In this document: piece by piece, positions 35,583-44,080 of the stretch
Numbering within the stretch: the stretch's first letter is position 1
Layout: every line of letters begins with the position of its first letter
Assembly: GCA_965199005.1 (NCBI GenBank)
Contig: CBDAQK010000001.1
Coordinates: forward strand, 1,674,001 to 1,738,000
From: LMUY01 sp965199005
GTDB lineage: Bacteria; Pseudomonadota; Alphaproteobacteria; Acetobacterales; Acetobacteraceae
Direction of reading: 5' to 3'
DNA length: 64,000 bases
Position numbers and translations under genes: made by a program
The notes under the pieces: generated by a model
The model's input: the letters and a program-made list of their open reading frames with translations, nothing else
The model's database searches: none
Told to the model about the DNA's origin: nothing

Positions 35583-36344
35583 TTGGCCGGCGCGCTGGAC
35601 GGACGCCTCGCCCTCGTCACCGGCAGTTCCCGCGGGTTAGGCGCTTCCTTCGCCGCCGGCCTGGCGGCCAGTGGCGCGCGCGTGCTGTTGCACGGCCGGG
35701 ATCAGGCGGCTCTGGCAGCCCGGGCAGCGGAGTTTGCCGAACGCGGCACCCCGGCGGCCGGGACTGTTACGTTCGACGTCACGGATGGTGCGGCAGTGGT
35801 CTCGGCACTTGCGGCACTTGCCGCGGAGCACGGGCCGCTAGCTATTTTGGTGAACAATGCCGGCATCATCGTCCGCAAGCCGACGCTCGAGACCACCGAT
35901 GCGGAGTGGGACCATGTGATGGAGGCGGACCTGACCGCCGCCTTCCGCCTCTCGCGCGAGGCGATCCGGCAGATGGTGCCGGTGGGCTGGGGCCGGGTGA
36001 TCATGGTGTCGTCGGTCATGGGCCGCGTGGCGCGCCCGACCATTGCCAGCTACGTGACCGCCAAGCATGCGCTGGTCGGCCTGGTGCGGGCGCTCGCCGT
36101 GGAGTTCGCGGCAAGCGGCGTGACCGTGAATGCGATCGGTCCGGGATACTTCCCATCGGAGGCCAACGCCGTCCTGCGCGACGACCCGTCCTTCAACGCC
36201 TGGATCGCGGCGCGAACGCCGGCCGGTCGGTGGGGCCGTCCGGAGGAACTGCAGGGTGCCGCCAACTTCCTTGCATCGGACGCGGCGTCCTATGTGACGG
36301 GTCAAATCCTGATGGTTGATGGTGGCATGACGGCGTCGCTATAA
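35583..36344 (+). CDS. SDR family oxidoreductase
   Basis: Short-chain dehydrogenase of 253 aa. The nucleotide loop TGSSRGLGA, structural NNAG, catalytic Ser in MVSSVMGR and YxxxK in YVTAKHA, and the C-terminal VTGQILMVDGGM, are all present. I infer a TTG start at 35583 immediately after the PPOX stop, since no ATG or GTG fits and the SDR fold begins a few residues on (AGALDGRLALVTG). Closest in pattern to gluconate 5-dehydrogenase/3-ketoacyl reductase types. Likely oxidises an alcohol intermediate of the cluster's substrate. Confidence 0.92.
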   Translation: MAGALDGRLALVTGSSRGLGASFAAGLAASGARVLLHGRDQAALAARAAEFAERGTPAAGTVTFDVTDGAAVVSALAALAAEHGPLAILVNNAGIIVRKPTLETTDAEWDHVMEADLTAAFRLSREAIRQMVPVGWGRVIMVSSVMGRVARPTIASYVTAKHALVGLVRALAVEFAASGVTVNAIGPGYFPSEANAVLRDDPSFNAWIAARTPAGRWGRPEELQGAANFLASDAASYVTGQILMVDGGMTASL

Positions 36345-36373
36345 GTCAGGCGGCTTTGATTGTGAAACGTCAG

Positions 36374-36389
36374 GTGGGCTGAAGCCCAC
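36374..36389 (+). terminator. Hairpin after the SDR gene
   Basis: GTGGGC-TGAA-GCCCAC forms a tight stem-loop 30 bases after the SDR stop codon. There is no T run behind it. It may be a weak terminator or attenuator before the binding-protein gene at 36470. Confidence 0.35.
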
Positions 36390-36469
36390 AATGATAGGTC
36401 AATGTTCGGCTATGCGCCGCTGGCACGTGACCTGCATTGCCGCAGGCCGGAACGGTCCGGAGGATGGCC

Positions 36470-37972
36470 ATGAAACTAGCCCTTGCTGCACTGGCGCTCT
36501 TGCTCGTAACGGCACCCGTCCACGCCGCGGGCACGCTGCGCTACGGGCTCGAGTTCGACCCCGACGTGCTCGATCCCGCGCGCGAGACCAGCTACACGAA
36601 CCGCATCGTCTTCAACACCATGTGCGACGCGCTGCTCGACGTCGACAAAGACCTGAACTTTGTGCCTGAACTGGCCACCTCCTGGGAGTGGTCGGATGAT
36701 AAGCTTTCGCTGACCTTGCACTTGCGCGAAAACGTGGTGTTCCAGGATGGTGAGCCGTTCACCGCCGAGGCGATGCGCCTCAACATGGAGCGCTACCGTA
36801 CCGCGCCGGAGAGCCTGCGCAAGACGGAGATGGCGGCCATCGCCGGGGAGGACGCGCTCGAGACCCACACGCTGCGCGTCCGGCTCAAGGCGCCCTACGC
36901 GCCGCTTCTTTCCCTGCTTGCCAACCGCCCCGGCACGCCGCTGTCGCCACGCATCCTGGGCAAGACGCCGGATGAGATCGCAGCCCACCCGGTCTGCGCC
37001 GGGCCGTTCGCGTTCAAGGAGCGGGTGGCCCAGGACCATATCCTGCTGGACCGTTTCCCCGGATACTGGAACGCCAGTGCCGTGAAGCTGGACCATGTCC
37101 TGTTCCGGACCGTGCCAGACTCGACCGTGCGGCGCGTGAACCTTCAGGCCGGCGCGCTCGACATCGTCGACAAGCTGGCGCCGTCCGACATGGCCCAGGT
37201 GCAGGCGGATTCGAAGCTGCGCGTGCTGACCAGCCCGTCGCTCGGGTTTCAGCCGATGGCGCTCAACGTCGGCAACGGACCCGGCGCGGACAGCCCGTTC
37301 GGCCGCGACGCCCGGGTGCGCGAGGCGTTCGAGAAGTCGATCGACCGCGAAGCGATCAACCAGGTCGTGTTCGACGGCAAGTTCGTGCCCAGCAACCAAA
37401 CCGAGGCGCCGGGCAGCCGCTACTGGGACCCGGCGCGCCCGGTGCCCCCGCGCGACCTCGAGGGTGCGAAGCGCCTGCTCAAAGAGGCCGGGCTGACGCG
37501 CGTGCCCGTCACCTTCGTCACCAACAACGACCCGGTGAACGCGCAGATCGGCGAGTTGATCCAGACCATGGCCGGCGAGGCCGGATTCGACGTGAAGCTG
37601 GTCTCACTCGATTCAGCGGGTGCCGGAGACCTGACGCGCAAAGGCATCTACCAGGCCTCAATGCTGATCTGGAGCGGCCGGCCGGAGCCGGACGGCAACA
37701 TCTCCTACTGGGTGGGATGCAAGGGTTCCGTCAATTGGACCGGCTATTGCAACCCGGCGGTAGATGCGCTGCTCACGAAGGGGGCGCAGACGCTGGAGCC
37801 TGATCAACGCGTGCCAGTCTACCGCGAGTTGACGGAGACCTGGATGAAGGACCGGCCCTACATCGTGCTGTTCCATTTCACCTGGATTTGGGGCCTGAGC
37901 GCCAAAGTGGACGGGTTCGCGCCCCGCGCGGACGGGATCGCGCGGCCCATCGGGATCAGCCTGCGGGACTGA
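36470..37972 (+). CDS. ABC transporter substrate-binding protein, family 5
   Basis: Third family 5 binding protein in the window (500 aa). Signal peptide MKLALAALALLLVTAPVHA with cleavage before AGTLRYG; core DPDVLDPARETSYTNRIVFN, FQDGEPFTAEAMRLNMERY and VCAGPFAFKERVAQD. The ATG at 36470 is chosen because CCGGAGG ends 6 bases before it; an ATG at 36464 is too close. No partner permease of the Dpp type is next to it, though the complete Dpp-type importer lies at 25.8-29.6 kb and could accept it. It probably captures the substrate of this cluster. Confidence 0.91.
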   Translation: MKLALAALALLLVTAPVHAAGTLRYGLEFDPDVLDPARETSYTNRIVFNTMCDALLDVDKDLNFVPELATSWEWSDDKLSLTLHLRENVVFQDGEPFTAEAMRLNMERYRTAPESLRKTEMAAIAGEDALETHTLRVRLKAPYAPLLSLLANRPGTPLSPRILGKTPDEIAAHPVCAGPFAFKERVAQDHILLDRFPGYWNASAVKLDHVLFRTVPDSTVRRVNLQAGALDIVDKLAPSDMAQVQADSKLRVLTSPSLGFQPMALNVGNGPGADSPFGRDARVREAFEKSIDREAINQVVFDGKFVPSNQTEAPGSRYWDPARPVPPRDLEGAKRLLKEAGLTRVPVTFVTNNDPVNAQIGELIQTMAGEAGFDVKLVSLDSAGAGDLTRKGIYQASMLIWSGRPEPDGNISYWVGCKGSVNWTGYCNPAVDALLTKGAQTLEPDQRVPVYRELTETWMKDRPYIVLFHFTWIWGLSAKVDGFAPRADGIARPIGISLRD

Positions 37973-38150
37973 CGGCCGTCCTCCTGCCAAGATCGGCCAT
38001 AACCTCGCTCTTGGGCCATCCGGACCACGAGGCGGGCCCCAGGCGCGAACCAAGCCGTGTTTCCGTTAGCAGCAATTTCGGGTACTAGCGTCATCACGAT
38101 GGCTGCTATCCTTCCACACGACACCCGGGCCGGCCTGTGCGGCGGCCCTG

Positions 38151-38166
38151 AGCACCGCGCGGTGCT
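38151..38166. promoter_or_regulatory. 16-bp perfect palindrome at an ATPase start
   Basis: AGCACCGCGCGGTGCT reads the same on both strands and ends 2 bases before the ATPase ATG at 38169, where a ribosome binding site would be expected and none is seen. It could be an operator, or in the RNA a hairpin that hides the start codon. Confidence 0.4.
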
Positions 38167-38168
38167 GG

Positions 38169-38936
38169 ATGCAACCTGACGCCGCGCTCGCTTTCACGCG
38201 CGTCACGAAGCGGTTCGGAGAGCTGACCGCGATCGAGGACATCAGCTTCGCAGTGGAACCGGGCGAGTTCGTCGCTATCGTGGGCCCGTCGGGTTCGGGC
38301 AAGAGTACCGTGCTGAACCTGATCGCCGGGCTCGACCACCCGAGCGAGGGCGACGTCACGCTCGGCGGGAAGCCGGTCACGGGGCCGAGCCCGCGCGTCG
38401 GGTTCATGCTGCAGAAAGACCTGCTGCTGCCGTGGCGCACCATCCTGGCCAACGTGGAGTTCGGGCTGGAAGCGCGGCCCGTGGCTGCGGCCGAACGGCG
38501 GGCGCGGGCGATGGCGGAGCTCGCGCGGTGCCGCCTGGCGGAGTTCGCGGGGCATTATCCGCGCCAGCTCTCGGGCGGCATGCGGCAGCGCGCGGCGTTG
38601 GCCCGAACGCTGGCGATTGGGCCGGACCTGATCCTGCTGGACGAGCCGTTCTCGGCGCTCGACGCGCAGACCAAGCTGATCCTGCAGCGTAGCTTCGCCG
38701 AGACCATTGCCGAGGCCGGGATCACCACCCTGCTCATTACCCACGACCTCGCCGAAGCCGTCGCGATGGCCGACCGTATCGTGGTGCTCAGCGAGCGCCC
38801 CGGGCGCATCCTCGAGACCATCGCACCCGGCCTGCCGGACCGCGCGGACGTGCTGGCACGGCGCGTGCACCCGCGTGCCGCTGAGACGGTGGGTCACATC
38901 TTCACGCTGCTAAAGCTTGACCAGCGGCTCGCCTGA
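38169..38936 (+). CDS. ABC transporter ATPase (SsuB/TauB/NrtD type)
   Basis: Nucleotide-binding subunit (255 aa) of a nitrate/sulfonate/taurine-type importer. Walker A VGPSGSGKST, Q-loop FMLQKDLLLPWRT, signature LSGGMRQRAALARTL, Walker B LILLDEPFSALD and H-loop LLITHDLAEAV are complete. The binding protein follows after 13 bases and the permease after it, so this is a full three-gene importer, unlike the sugar set at 20.8 kb. Substrates of this family include sulfonates, pyrimidine precursors and aromatic acids. Confidence 0.95.
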   Translation: MQPDAALAFTRVTKRFGELTAIEDISFAVEPGEFVAIVGPSGSGKSTVLNLIAGLDHPSEGDVTLGGKPVTGPSPRVGFMLQKDLLLPWRTILANVEFGLEARPVAAAERRARAMAELARCRLAEFAGHYPRQLSGGMRQRAALARTLAIGPDLILLDEPFSALDAQTKLILQRSFAETIAEAGITTLLITHDLAEAVAMADRIVVLSERPGRILETIAPGLPDRADVLARRVHPRAAETVGHIFTLLKLDQRLA

Positions 38937-38949
38937 GGGACCATAGCGT

Positions 38950-39915
38950 ATGAAGACATTGACTGCCCTCGTGATCGCGGCGCTGCTGGCGCAGGCACCG
39001 GCCCGCGCGGCGGACGCGATCACCTACCTGTTCCCCGCCCCCGACTTCCTGCCCGCCTTCGCACCGTTCCAGATCGCCAAGGCGCGCGGCTATTTCGCCA
39101 AGGCCGGGCTGGACGTGACGTTCCAGGTGGGCAAAGGGGGTGCGGACGTCGCCAAACAGGTGGCGCTCGGCAATGCCGATTTGGGCGGGTCGACGGTCGA
39201 CACCGTGTTGCTGGTGCGCGCCAATGGGCTGCCGGTGAAGGCGGTGGGCATGTTGGGGACGGGGCCGCTGTACCAGATCGTCGTGCGCCGCGCCGCCAAC
39301 ATCCATAGCGTGGCCGACCTCAAGGGCAAGCGGATCGGCGTGTTCGGCTTTCAGGATAACGGGTTCTACAACCTTCAGGGGGTGCTTTCGCGTGTGGGCA
39401 TGACCCGCGACGACGTGTCGATCCAGGCCGTGGGGCCGGCGGGGCTGGTGCAGTTGATGATCTCAGGCGATTTGGACGCGGTGTCGGCGGTGCCGGAGAT
39501 CACCGCCGCGATCGAGGCGGCGGGCGTGCCGGTGGACACCTATGCCATCACCGACTTCTTCCCCGGCATGGCGCAGGTGGTCGTGGCGTCGGAGGACACG
39601 ATCCGGAAGCGTCCGGCACAAATCCGCGGCTTCGTCGCCGCCGTGCTGGAGGCGGTGAAGGATATCGAGGCGGACCCCGACGGGATGGCCCGGGTGTACA
39701 CACAGGCGGTGCCGCAGAACGCGGGCAACGAAGCCATGGTGGCTGAAATCATGCGGCGCTATGCGCGCATCGTCTACCGCAGCGGCGACGCGCCGCGGTT
39801 CGGTGCGATCGACCCGGCCAAGGTGCAGGAAATGGAGGATTTCTACGTCAAGGCTGGCATCCTGCCCCAGGCAGAGCCGGCCGCCGCAGTCTTCACCAAC
39901 GATTTGCTGCCCTGA
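38950..39915 (+). CDS. ABC transporter substrate-binding protein (SsuA/THI5-like)
   Basis: Periplasmic receptor (321 aa). A signal peptide MKTLTALVIAALLAQAPARA is followed by the THI5/NMT1-like fold: FQIAKARGYFAKAGLDVTFQ, NADLGGSTVDTVLLVRANG, DLKGKRIGVFGFQDNG and SAVPEITAAIEAAGVPVDTY. It delivers its ligand to the permease encoded next. The ligand is probably a small organic compound containing nitrogen or sulfur; a pyrimidine precursor, sulfonate or aromatic is possible. Confidence 0.92.
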   Translation: MKTLTALVIAALLAQAPARAADAITYLFPAPDFLPAFAPFQIAKARGYFAKAGLDVTFQVGKGGADVAKQVALGNADLGGSTVDTVLLVRANGLPVKAVGMLGTGPLYQIVVRRAANIHSVADLKGKRIGVFGFQDNGFYNLQGVLSRVGMTRDDVSIQAVGPAGLVQLMISGDLDAVSAVPEITAAIEAAGVPVDTYAITDFFPGMAQVVVASEDTIRKRPAQIRGFVAAVLEAVKDIEADPDGMARVYTQAVPQNAGNEAMVAEIMRRYARIVYRSGDAPRFGAIDPAKVQEMEDFYVKAGILPQAEPAAAVFTNDLLP

Positions 39916-39925
39916 GAGATCAGCC

Positions 39926-40741
39926 GTGATCCGATCCAGCATCCTGCCAGCCCTCCCGGCGCGCGCGTCAGCGCCCCGCCTCCGGTTGACGGCGCGCCCG
40001 GGTGCGCGACCCGTCGCCATGGCGGCCATCGCGGTGATGGCACTGGCGCTCTGGCAATGGGGGCCACCCGCACTGGGCGTCCCGCGCTTCATCATTCCCA
40101 CCCTCGGCGAGACACTGGGGGAGATGCTGCGCATGCTGCGGCGAGACAATTTGGCCTTCCATTTCGTGAGCACCTTGTGGACGGCGACGGCCGGGTTCGC
40201 GCTGGGCAGCCTGTTCGGCGCCGGGGTGGGCTATGTGCTGGGGCTGTCACGGTTTTGGGAGGGCGTGCTGTCGCCCTATATCCTGGCCCTGCAGATCGCC
40301 CCCAAGGTCGCGTTCGCGCCGCTTTTCATCATGTGGTTCGGCTACACGGCCTGGCCGAAGCTGCTCTGCACCGTGCTGATCGTGTTCTTCCCCGTCCTGG
40401 TCAACGTGCTGCAGGCGGTGCGCACCGCCGACCGCGACTTCCTCACGCTCGCGCGGGCCTACAGCATGACGGGCGGCCAGACCTTCTGGAAGGTGCTGTT
40501 CCCGCTCTCGATCCCGGCTTTGCTGGCGGGCCTGCGCATTTCGGCGACGCTGGCGGTGATCGGGGTCACCGTGGGTGAGCTGGTGGGCGGCAACACGGGC
40601 CTGGGCTTTCTCATCACCTATGGCGAGGGGCAGGCGGACACGGCGATGGTGTTCGTGGCGATCCTGCTGCTGACCCTGATCGGCATCGGGCTATATGCCG
40701 GCGTGGGTGTGGCCGAACGCCGGCTGGGGCGGTTCCTGTGA
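39926..40741 (+). CDS. ABC transporter permease (SsuC/TauC type)
   Basis: Membrane subunit of 271 aa with GTG start at 39926. After an Arg/Ala/Pro-rich N-terminus come about six helices (MAAIAVMALALWQWG first); the docking loop is FLTLARAYSMTGGQTFWKVL and ALQIAPKVAFAPLFIMWFG is typical of the family. The start of the FAD monooxygenase overlaps its stop. It forms the importer with the two preceding gene products. Confidence 0.93.
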   Translation: MIRSSILPALPARASAPRLRLTARPGARPVAMAAIAVMALALWQWGPPALGVPRFIIPTLGETLGEMLRMLRRDNLAFHFVSTLWTATAGFALGSLFGAGVGYVLGLSRFWEGVLSPYILALQIAPKVAFAPLFIMWFGYTAWPKLLCTVLIVFFPVLVNVLQAVRTADRDFLTLARAYSMTGGQTFWKVLFPLSIPALLAGLRISATLAVIGVTVGELVGGNTGLGFLITYGEGQADTAMVFVAILLLTLIGIGLYAGVGVAERRLGRFL

Positions 40742-41871
40742 GCGTCAGGACGGCCGAAATCGCCGGCGGCGGATTTGCCGGCCTGGCTGCCGCCGTGGCA
40801 CTCGCGCAACGCGGCTGGCGCGTTCGGGTGCATGAGCGCGGGGCCACGCTGCGCACGACCGGGGCCGGCATCTACATCTACGAAAACGGGCTGCGGGTGC
40901 TCGAGGCCTTCGGCGCCTACGACGACGCGGTGGCGACCGCCCCCCTGGCGACCACGCGGGAGGTGCGCGACGAGGCCAACCAGGTGGTTTCGGTGCATAG
41001 TTGGGGCACCAGCGCGCGCGTGTTCTCCATCGTGCGGCAGCGGGTGATCGATGCGCTGGCGGCGGCCGCGCGGCGGGCAGGGGCAGAGATCGTCACGGGG
41101 TCGGAGGTCGTGCGCGCAACCGCTTCCGGCGAGGTCGGGTTCGCCGACGGCAGTACCGCCACGGCGGACCTCGTGGTGGCGGCCGACGGGATCGGCTCGC
41201 GGCTGCGCGACGGCCTCGGCCTTGTGCGCAGGCGGCGCGCGATGGCGGACGGTGCGATCCGGGTGCTGTTGCCCTACGAACCCGGCGAGATCGAAACGGT
41301 CGACGTGAACCGGACCATTGAATACTGGTCCGGCAAACGGCGCGTGCTCTACACCCCTTGCAGCGACGGCCAGATCTATCTCGCCTTGACCATGCTCGAC
41401 TCAGACCAGGTCGCGCGTGCGGTTCCAATCGACCTGCCGGCGTGGTCGGACGCGTTTCCGCACTTGGCCCATTTGTTCCCCCGCGTGGGATCCGAGGCGC
41501 GCTACGACCGCTTTGGGTATGTGAGCCTGAAACGTTGGTCGGCTGGCCGGGTCGCGGTGATCGGCGACGCCGCGCACGCGCTGCCCCCGAACATCGGCCA
41601 GGGCGCGGGCTGCTCGATGATGAACGCGCTATCGCTTGCTGAGCACCTTGACCGCGTGCCCGACATGGCGGCGGCGTTCGCCCTGTGGGAGCAAACGGAG
41701 CGTCCGCTGACCGCGCATACGCAGCGCGTGTCGGTGTTTCTCGGCTGGCCGACGACGTGGCCTGCGCCGATCCGGCGGCTGTTCTTCCGCACCGCCGGGC
41801 GGTCGCGCCGGCTGACCGAAATGCGGACGCGCACGGCGCGGCACATTCCCACCGGCACCCAACCCATTTGA
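40738..41871 (+). CDS. FAD-dependent aromatic-ring monooxygenase
   Basis: Single-component flavin hydroxylase of 377 aa (salicylate/6-hydroxynicotinate hydroxylase group). N-terminal dinucleotide fold IAGGGFAGLAAAVAL, the DG motif VVAADGIGSRLRDGL near residue 155 and the GD motif VIGDAAHALPPNIGQGAG near residue 280 are complete. The GTG start at 40738 overlaps the permease stop, so import and hydroxylation are translationally coupled: the imported compound is very probably its substrate or precursor. NADH-dependent hydroxylation or decarboxylating hydroxylation of an aromatic or heterocyclic acid is the likely reaction. Confidence 0.92.
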   Translation: MSVRTAEIAGGGFAGLAAAVALAQRGWRVRVHERGATLRTTGAGIYIYENGLRVLEAFGAYDDAVATAPLATTREVRDEANQVVSVHSWGTSARVFSIVRQRVIDALAAAARRAGAEIVTGSEVVRATASGEVGFADGSTATADLVVAADGIGSRLRDGLGLVRRRRAMADGAIRVLLPYEPGEIETVDVNRTIEYWSGKRRVLYTPCSDGQIYLALTMLDSDQVARAVPIDLPAWSDAFPHLAHLFPRVGSEARYDRFGYVSLKRWSAGRVAVIGDAAHALPPNIGQGAGCSMMNALSLAEHLDRVPDMAAAFALWEQTERPLTAHTQRVSVFLGWPTTWPAPIRRLFFRTAGRSRRLTEMRTRTARHIPTGTQPI

Positions 41872-41883
41872 AAGGACAACAGC

Positions 41884-42297
41884 ATGGCCCACCTCCGCCA
41901 CATTGCCGTTTGCGTCAAGGATCTCGACAAATCCGCCGCGTTCTACGAGAGCGTGTTCGGGATGCATGAAGTCGGACGCGAGACGATCGAGATCGGTTCT
42001 GCCATCTATCTCAGCGACGGCACGGTGAACCTTGCTCTGCTCAACTTCAGCGGCAAGCGCGGCAACACGTTCGACGATCCCGCGGGGCAGGTCGGCGCGA
42101 ACCATTTCGGCTTCCAAGTGGATGACGCGGCCGAGACGCGCCGTCAGATCGAGGCGCTGGGCGGCTCGTTCTTTTTCAGCCTCGGCGACGAACGCAAGGG
42201 CAATTTCGAGATCAAGTTCAAAGACCCGGACGGGGTTGTGTTCGACATCTCCGAACATGGTTGGCTCGGCACCAATACGCGTCGAGAGCCGGAGTGA
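41884..42297 (+). CDS. VOC family protein (glyoxalase/ring-cleavage dioxygenase fold)
   Basis: A 137-aa vicinal-oxygen-chelate protein. It starts HIAVCVKDLDKSAAFYESVF with the first metal-ligand His, has NHFGFQVDD with the second, and ends KFKDPDGVVFDISEHG with an acidic ligand in the usual place. Such proteins bind a divalent metal and act as glyoxalases, epimerases or extradiol dioxygenases. It starts 12 bases after the monooxygenase (AAAGGA site) and is likely the next step on the hydroxylated product, but one VOC domain this short does not fix the reaction. Confidence 0.9.
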   Translation: MAHLRHIAVCVKDLDKSAAFYESVFGMHEVGRETIEIGSAIYLSDGTVNLALLNFSGKRGNTFDDPAGQVGANHFGFQVDDAAETRRQIEALGGSFFFSLGDERKGNFEIKFKDPDGVVFDISEHGWLGTNTRREPE

Positions 42298-42374
42298 AGC
42301 CGGCTTGTTTTGGGGATGGTAACCTTCTCGGCTGGTGCACGTTAACGCCTCAGGCTGGGAGGGGATTCCAAACT

Positions 42375-42605
42375 ATGCAGCGCGCTCTATTTATGATGAC
42401 GCTTGTCCTGATGGGAAGCAGCGGCGCGGCTTCAGCACAAACGACGCCTCCCAAGCCCATTGACAAGGGTCCCTACACGCCGGCCGCGAATGGTGCCTAT
42501 CAGGGCGGCGGCGTGATTTTGCAGGGCGCGCCGGGTGCGCCTGCACCAAAGCCGGAGCCGACCCCGCCCGGCCAGGTGCCTGCCAATATGGTCCCCACGA
42601 AATAG
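42375..42605 (+). CDS. Small secreted proline/glycine-rich protein
   Basis: A 76-aa protein with a clear signal peptide (MQRALFMMTLVLMGSSGAAS, cleavage near SAQT) and a short mature part rich in Pro, Gly and Ala (GPYTPAANGAYQGGG, APKPEPTPPGQVPANM). GGGAGGGG about 8 bases upstream of the ATG at 42375 supports expression; the longer open frame from 42261 is not needed. I do not recognise a family. It lies after the VOC gene and tail to tail with the AraC gene. It may be an exported small structural or envelope peptide. Confidence 0.6.
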   Translation: MQRALFMMTLVLMGSSGAASAQTTPPKPIDKGPYTPAANGAYQGGGVILQGAPGAPAPKPEPTPPGQVPANMVPTK

Positions 42606-42616
42606 CCACGACGCCG

Positions 42617-43596
42617 TCAAGCGACGTTGCGGACCTCCCCGGCGGCCGGTGTCATGCCGGTCCGGCGCCACCGCCGCCATGCGCCCGGCGTCGTGCCGAC
42701 GACCTGGGAAAACATCCGGCAGAAATGGCTCTGGTCGGCAAACCCGCATGCCAGAGCAATTTCCGCAAGCGGTTGTTCGACGGCAGCCAGCAATTCCTTT
42801 GCGCGGGCAATCCGTCGATGCAGCAACCAACGGTGCGGCGGCTGGCCGGTGGACCGCCTGAAGGCCCGGGAGAAGTGGCTTGAAGACAGGCCGCACGCGA
42901 CCGAAAGGTTGGCCAGCGAAACGTCGGCATCCAGCCGTGCTTCGATCATCTCCTTGGCGCGCCGCTCCTGCCAGCCGGCCAGCCCGCCCGTGCTGAGCGG
43001 TCGCGCCGGCCCCATCCTCCCATAAGTAGAAGCAATGTGGGCGCGGACGGCCAGCGCGACATGCTCCACGAGCAGGCGGTCGTAAACCCGGGTTGTTCCA
43101 TCGCTGGCAGGAGGCTCGCCGCCAGCCCGCTGAGCACCGAGTCATCGTCAGCAGCGCCGTGCTGGAACCGCAATGCAAGTTCTCGTCCGCTACCAAGCTC
43201 CTCTGACAACTCGGTGAGCGCAGTCTTCGGCAGGAAGAAGCGGACGGAATCGATGGGGTCCACCACGCCCACCGCGACCTGGCACGTCAAATCGTAGAAA
43301 CTGACTGTGCCGGCCTTGCAGGCGGTGACAGGCGCAAGCTGGCCGTCGATCCACAGTTTGTGGTTTGCGACGTCGCGAAGGTGCACGCGAATCTCCCAGC
43401 CATTTTCATGCGGCAGGTCAACCCTCGGCGAACGCGGCACCGTCGCGCTACGCAGCCGCATGACCGTGATGGGTGCCCGAATCGAAATGCTCCGAAGCAG
43501 CGGCGCAGGTGCCAGCCCGAGCTGTTCGAGGATTTCAGACGAGAGACAGCCCTGGCTGGGCATCGTTGCGGTGCCACCGACAGCCTGTATGTGCAT
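42617..43596 (-). pseudogene. AraC family regulator split by a frameshift
   Basis: The N-terminal half (43596 to about 43085) encodes an AraC sensing domain (VHLRDVANHKLWIDGQLAPV, GTVSFYDLTCQVAVG). The C-terminal half (about 43078 to 42617) is in another frame and carries the double helix-turn-helix (DVSLANLSVACGLSSSHFSR, PLAEIALACGFADQSHFCRM). The normal link, of the form LLPAMEQPG...RLLVEHVALAVRAH, can be restored by adding one base near 43079-43090. The start at 43596 has GGAG 6 bases upstream. It is either a true pseudogene or a sequencing error. If intact it may regulate the VOC/monooxygenase genes. Confidence 0.82.
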
Positions 43597-43720
43597 GACA
43601 TGCTCCTGCATTTCAGCGCGCAAACCGTGTCGGCCGGTCCGGGCGAATGCCAGTCAAGCGATGCAAATAGACGTGAAACCCGTAGCATTCCGGCTTAACA
43701 CGGGATCAGCCTCGCGTTGA

Positions 43721-43905
43721 CGGCCGCTACCGGCGGCAGTTTCGCTACGGTTCACACCGCTTCACAACGCCTTACGGACGCTTCAGCGCATTAGCCGTCA
43801 TGCTGCCCGTGCCTTGGCATCGGGAGAACTGGAGATGCAGGACTTGGTGTGCGGCAAGGGGCGACGGGGTAGAGTGGGGCCGCTTGCCGCGTGGCGGCTG
43901 CGTCG
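43721..43905 (+). pseudogene. AraC regulator fragment, left of the IS element
   Basis: The open frame from 43721 reads into the target duplication of the IS element and ends with GPLAAWRLRR, the residues that precede an AraC DNA-binding domain. Joining 43905 directly to 45342 continues in frame to RVLAFVDDNLDRQITLADLA, so the IS element sits inside this gene. A stop codon at 43718 and the lack of an N-terminal domain show that the 5' part was already lost or displaced. Confidence 0.6.
43898..43905 (+). repeat. IS256 target-site duplication, left copy
   Basis: CTGCGTCG directly precedes the left end of the element and is repeated exactly at 45334-45341. Eight bases is a usual duplication length for IS256-family elements. 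Confidence 0.85.
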
Positions 43906-43935
43906 GGTCGTGTCCCGGTTGGTGGTGTAGCAGCT

Positions 43936-43997
43936 GTGGGTAAGTGGGCTGCCGAAGCGACCGCCGAGAGTCTGGCGTAGGCGGCCCACTTATCCAC
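43936..43997. repeat. Inverted repeat in the IS leader
   Basis: GTGGGTAAGTGGGC (43936-43949) and GCCCACTTATCCAC (43984-43997) pair at 13 of 14 positions around a 34-base loop, between the left end and the transposase start. Such stems can block read-through transcription or translation from outside and so damp transposase expression. Confidence 0.55.
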
Positions 43998-44080
43998 GGC
44001 GTGGCACCCTGCTGGGGTGGTCATCGCCGGTCTTCGATTTAGGTTCGAGTTGCGAGCTTGACCCTAGAACGGAGATGACG

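Noticed and set aside
43835..43930. A short peptide gene ending at the left IS end
   Set aside because: It fits better as part of the interrupted AraC frame, which continues in frame after removal of the element.
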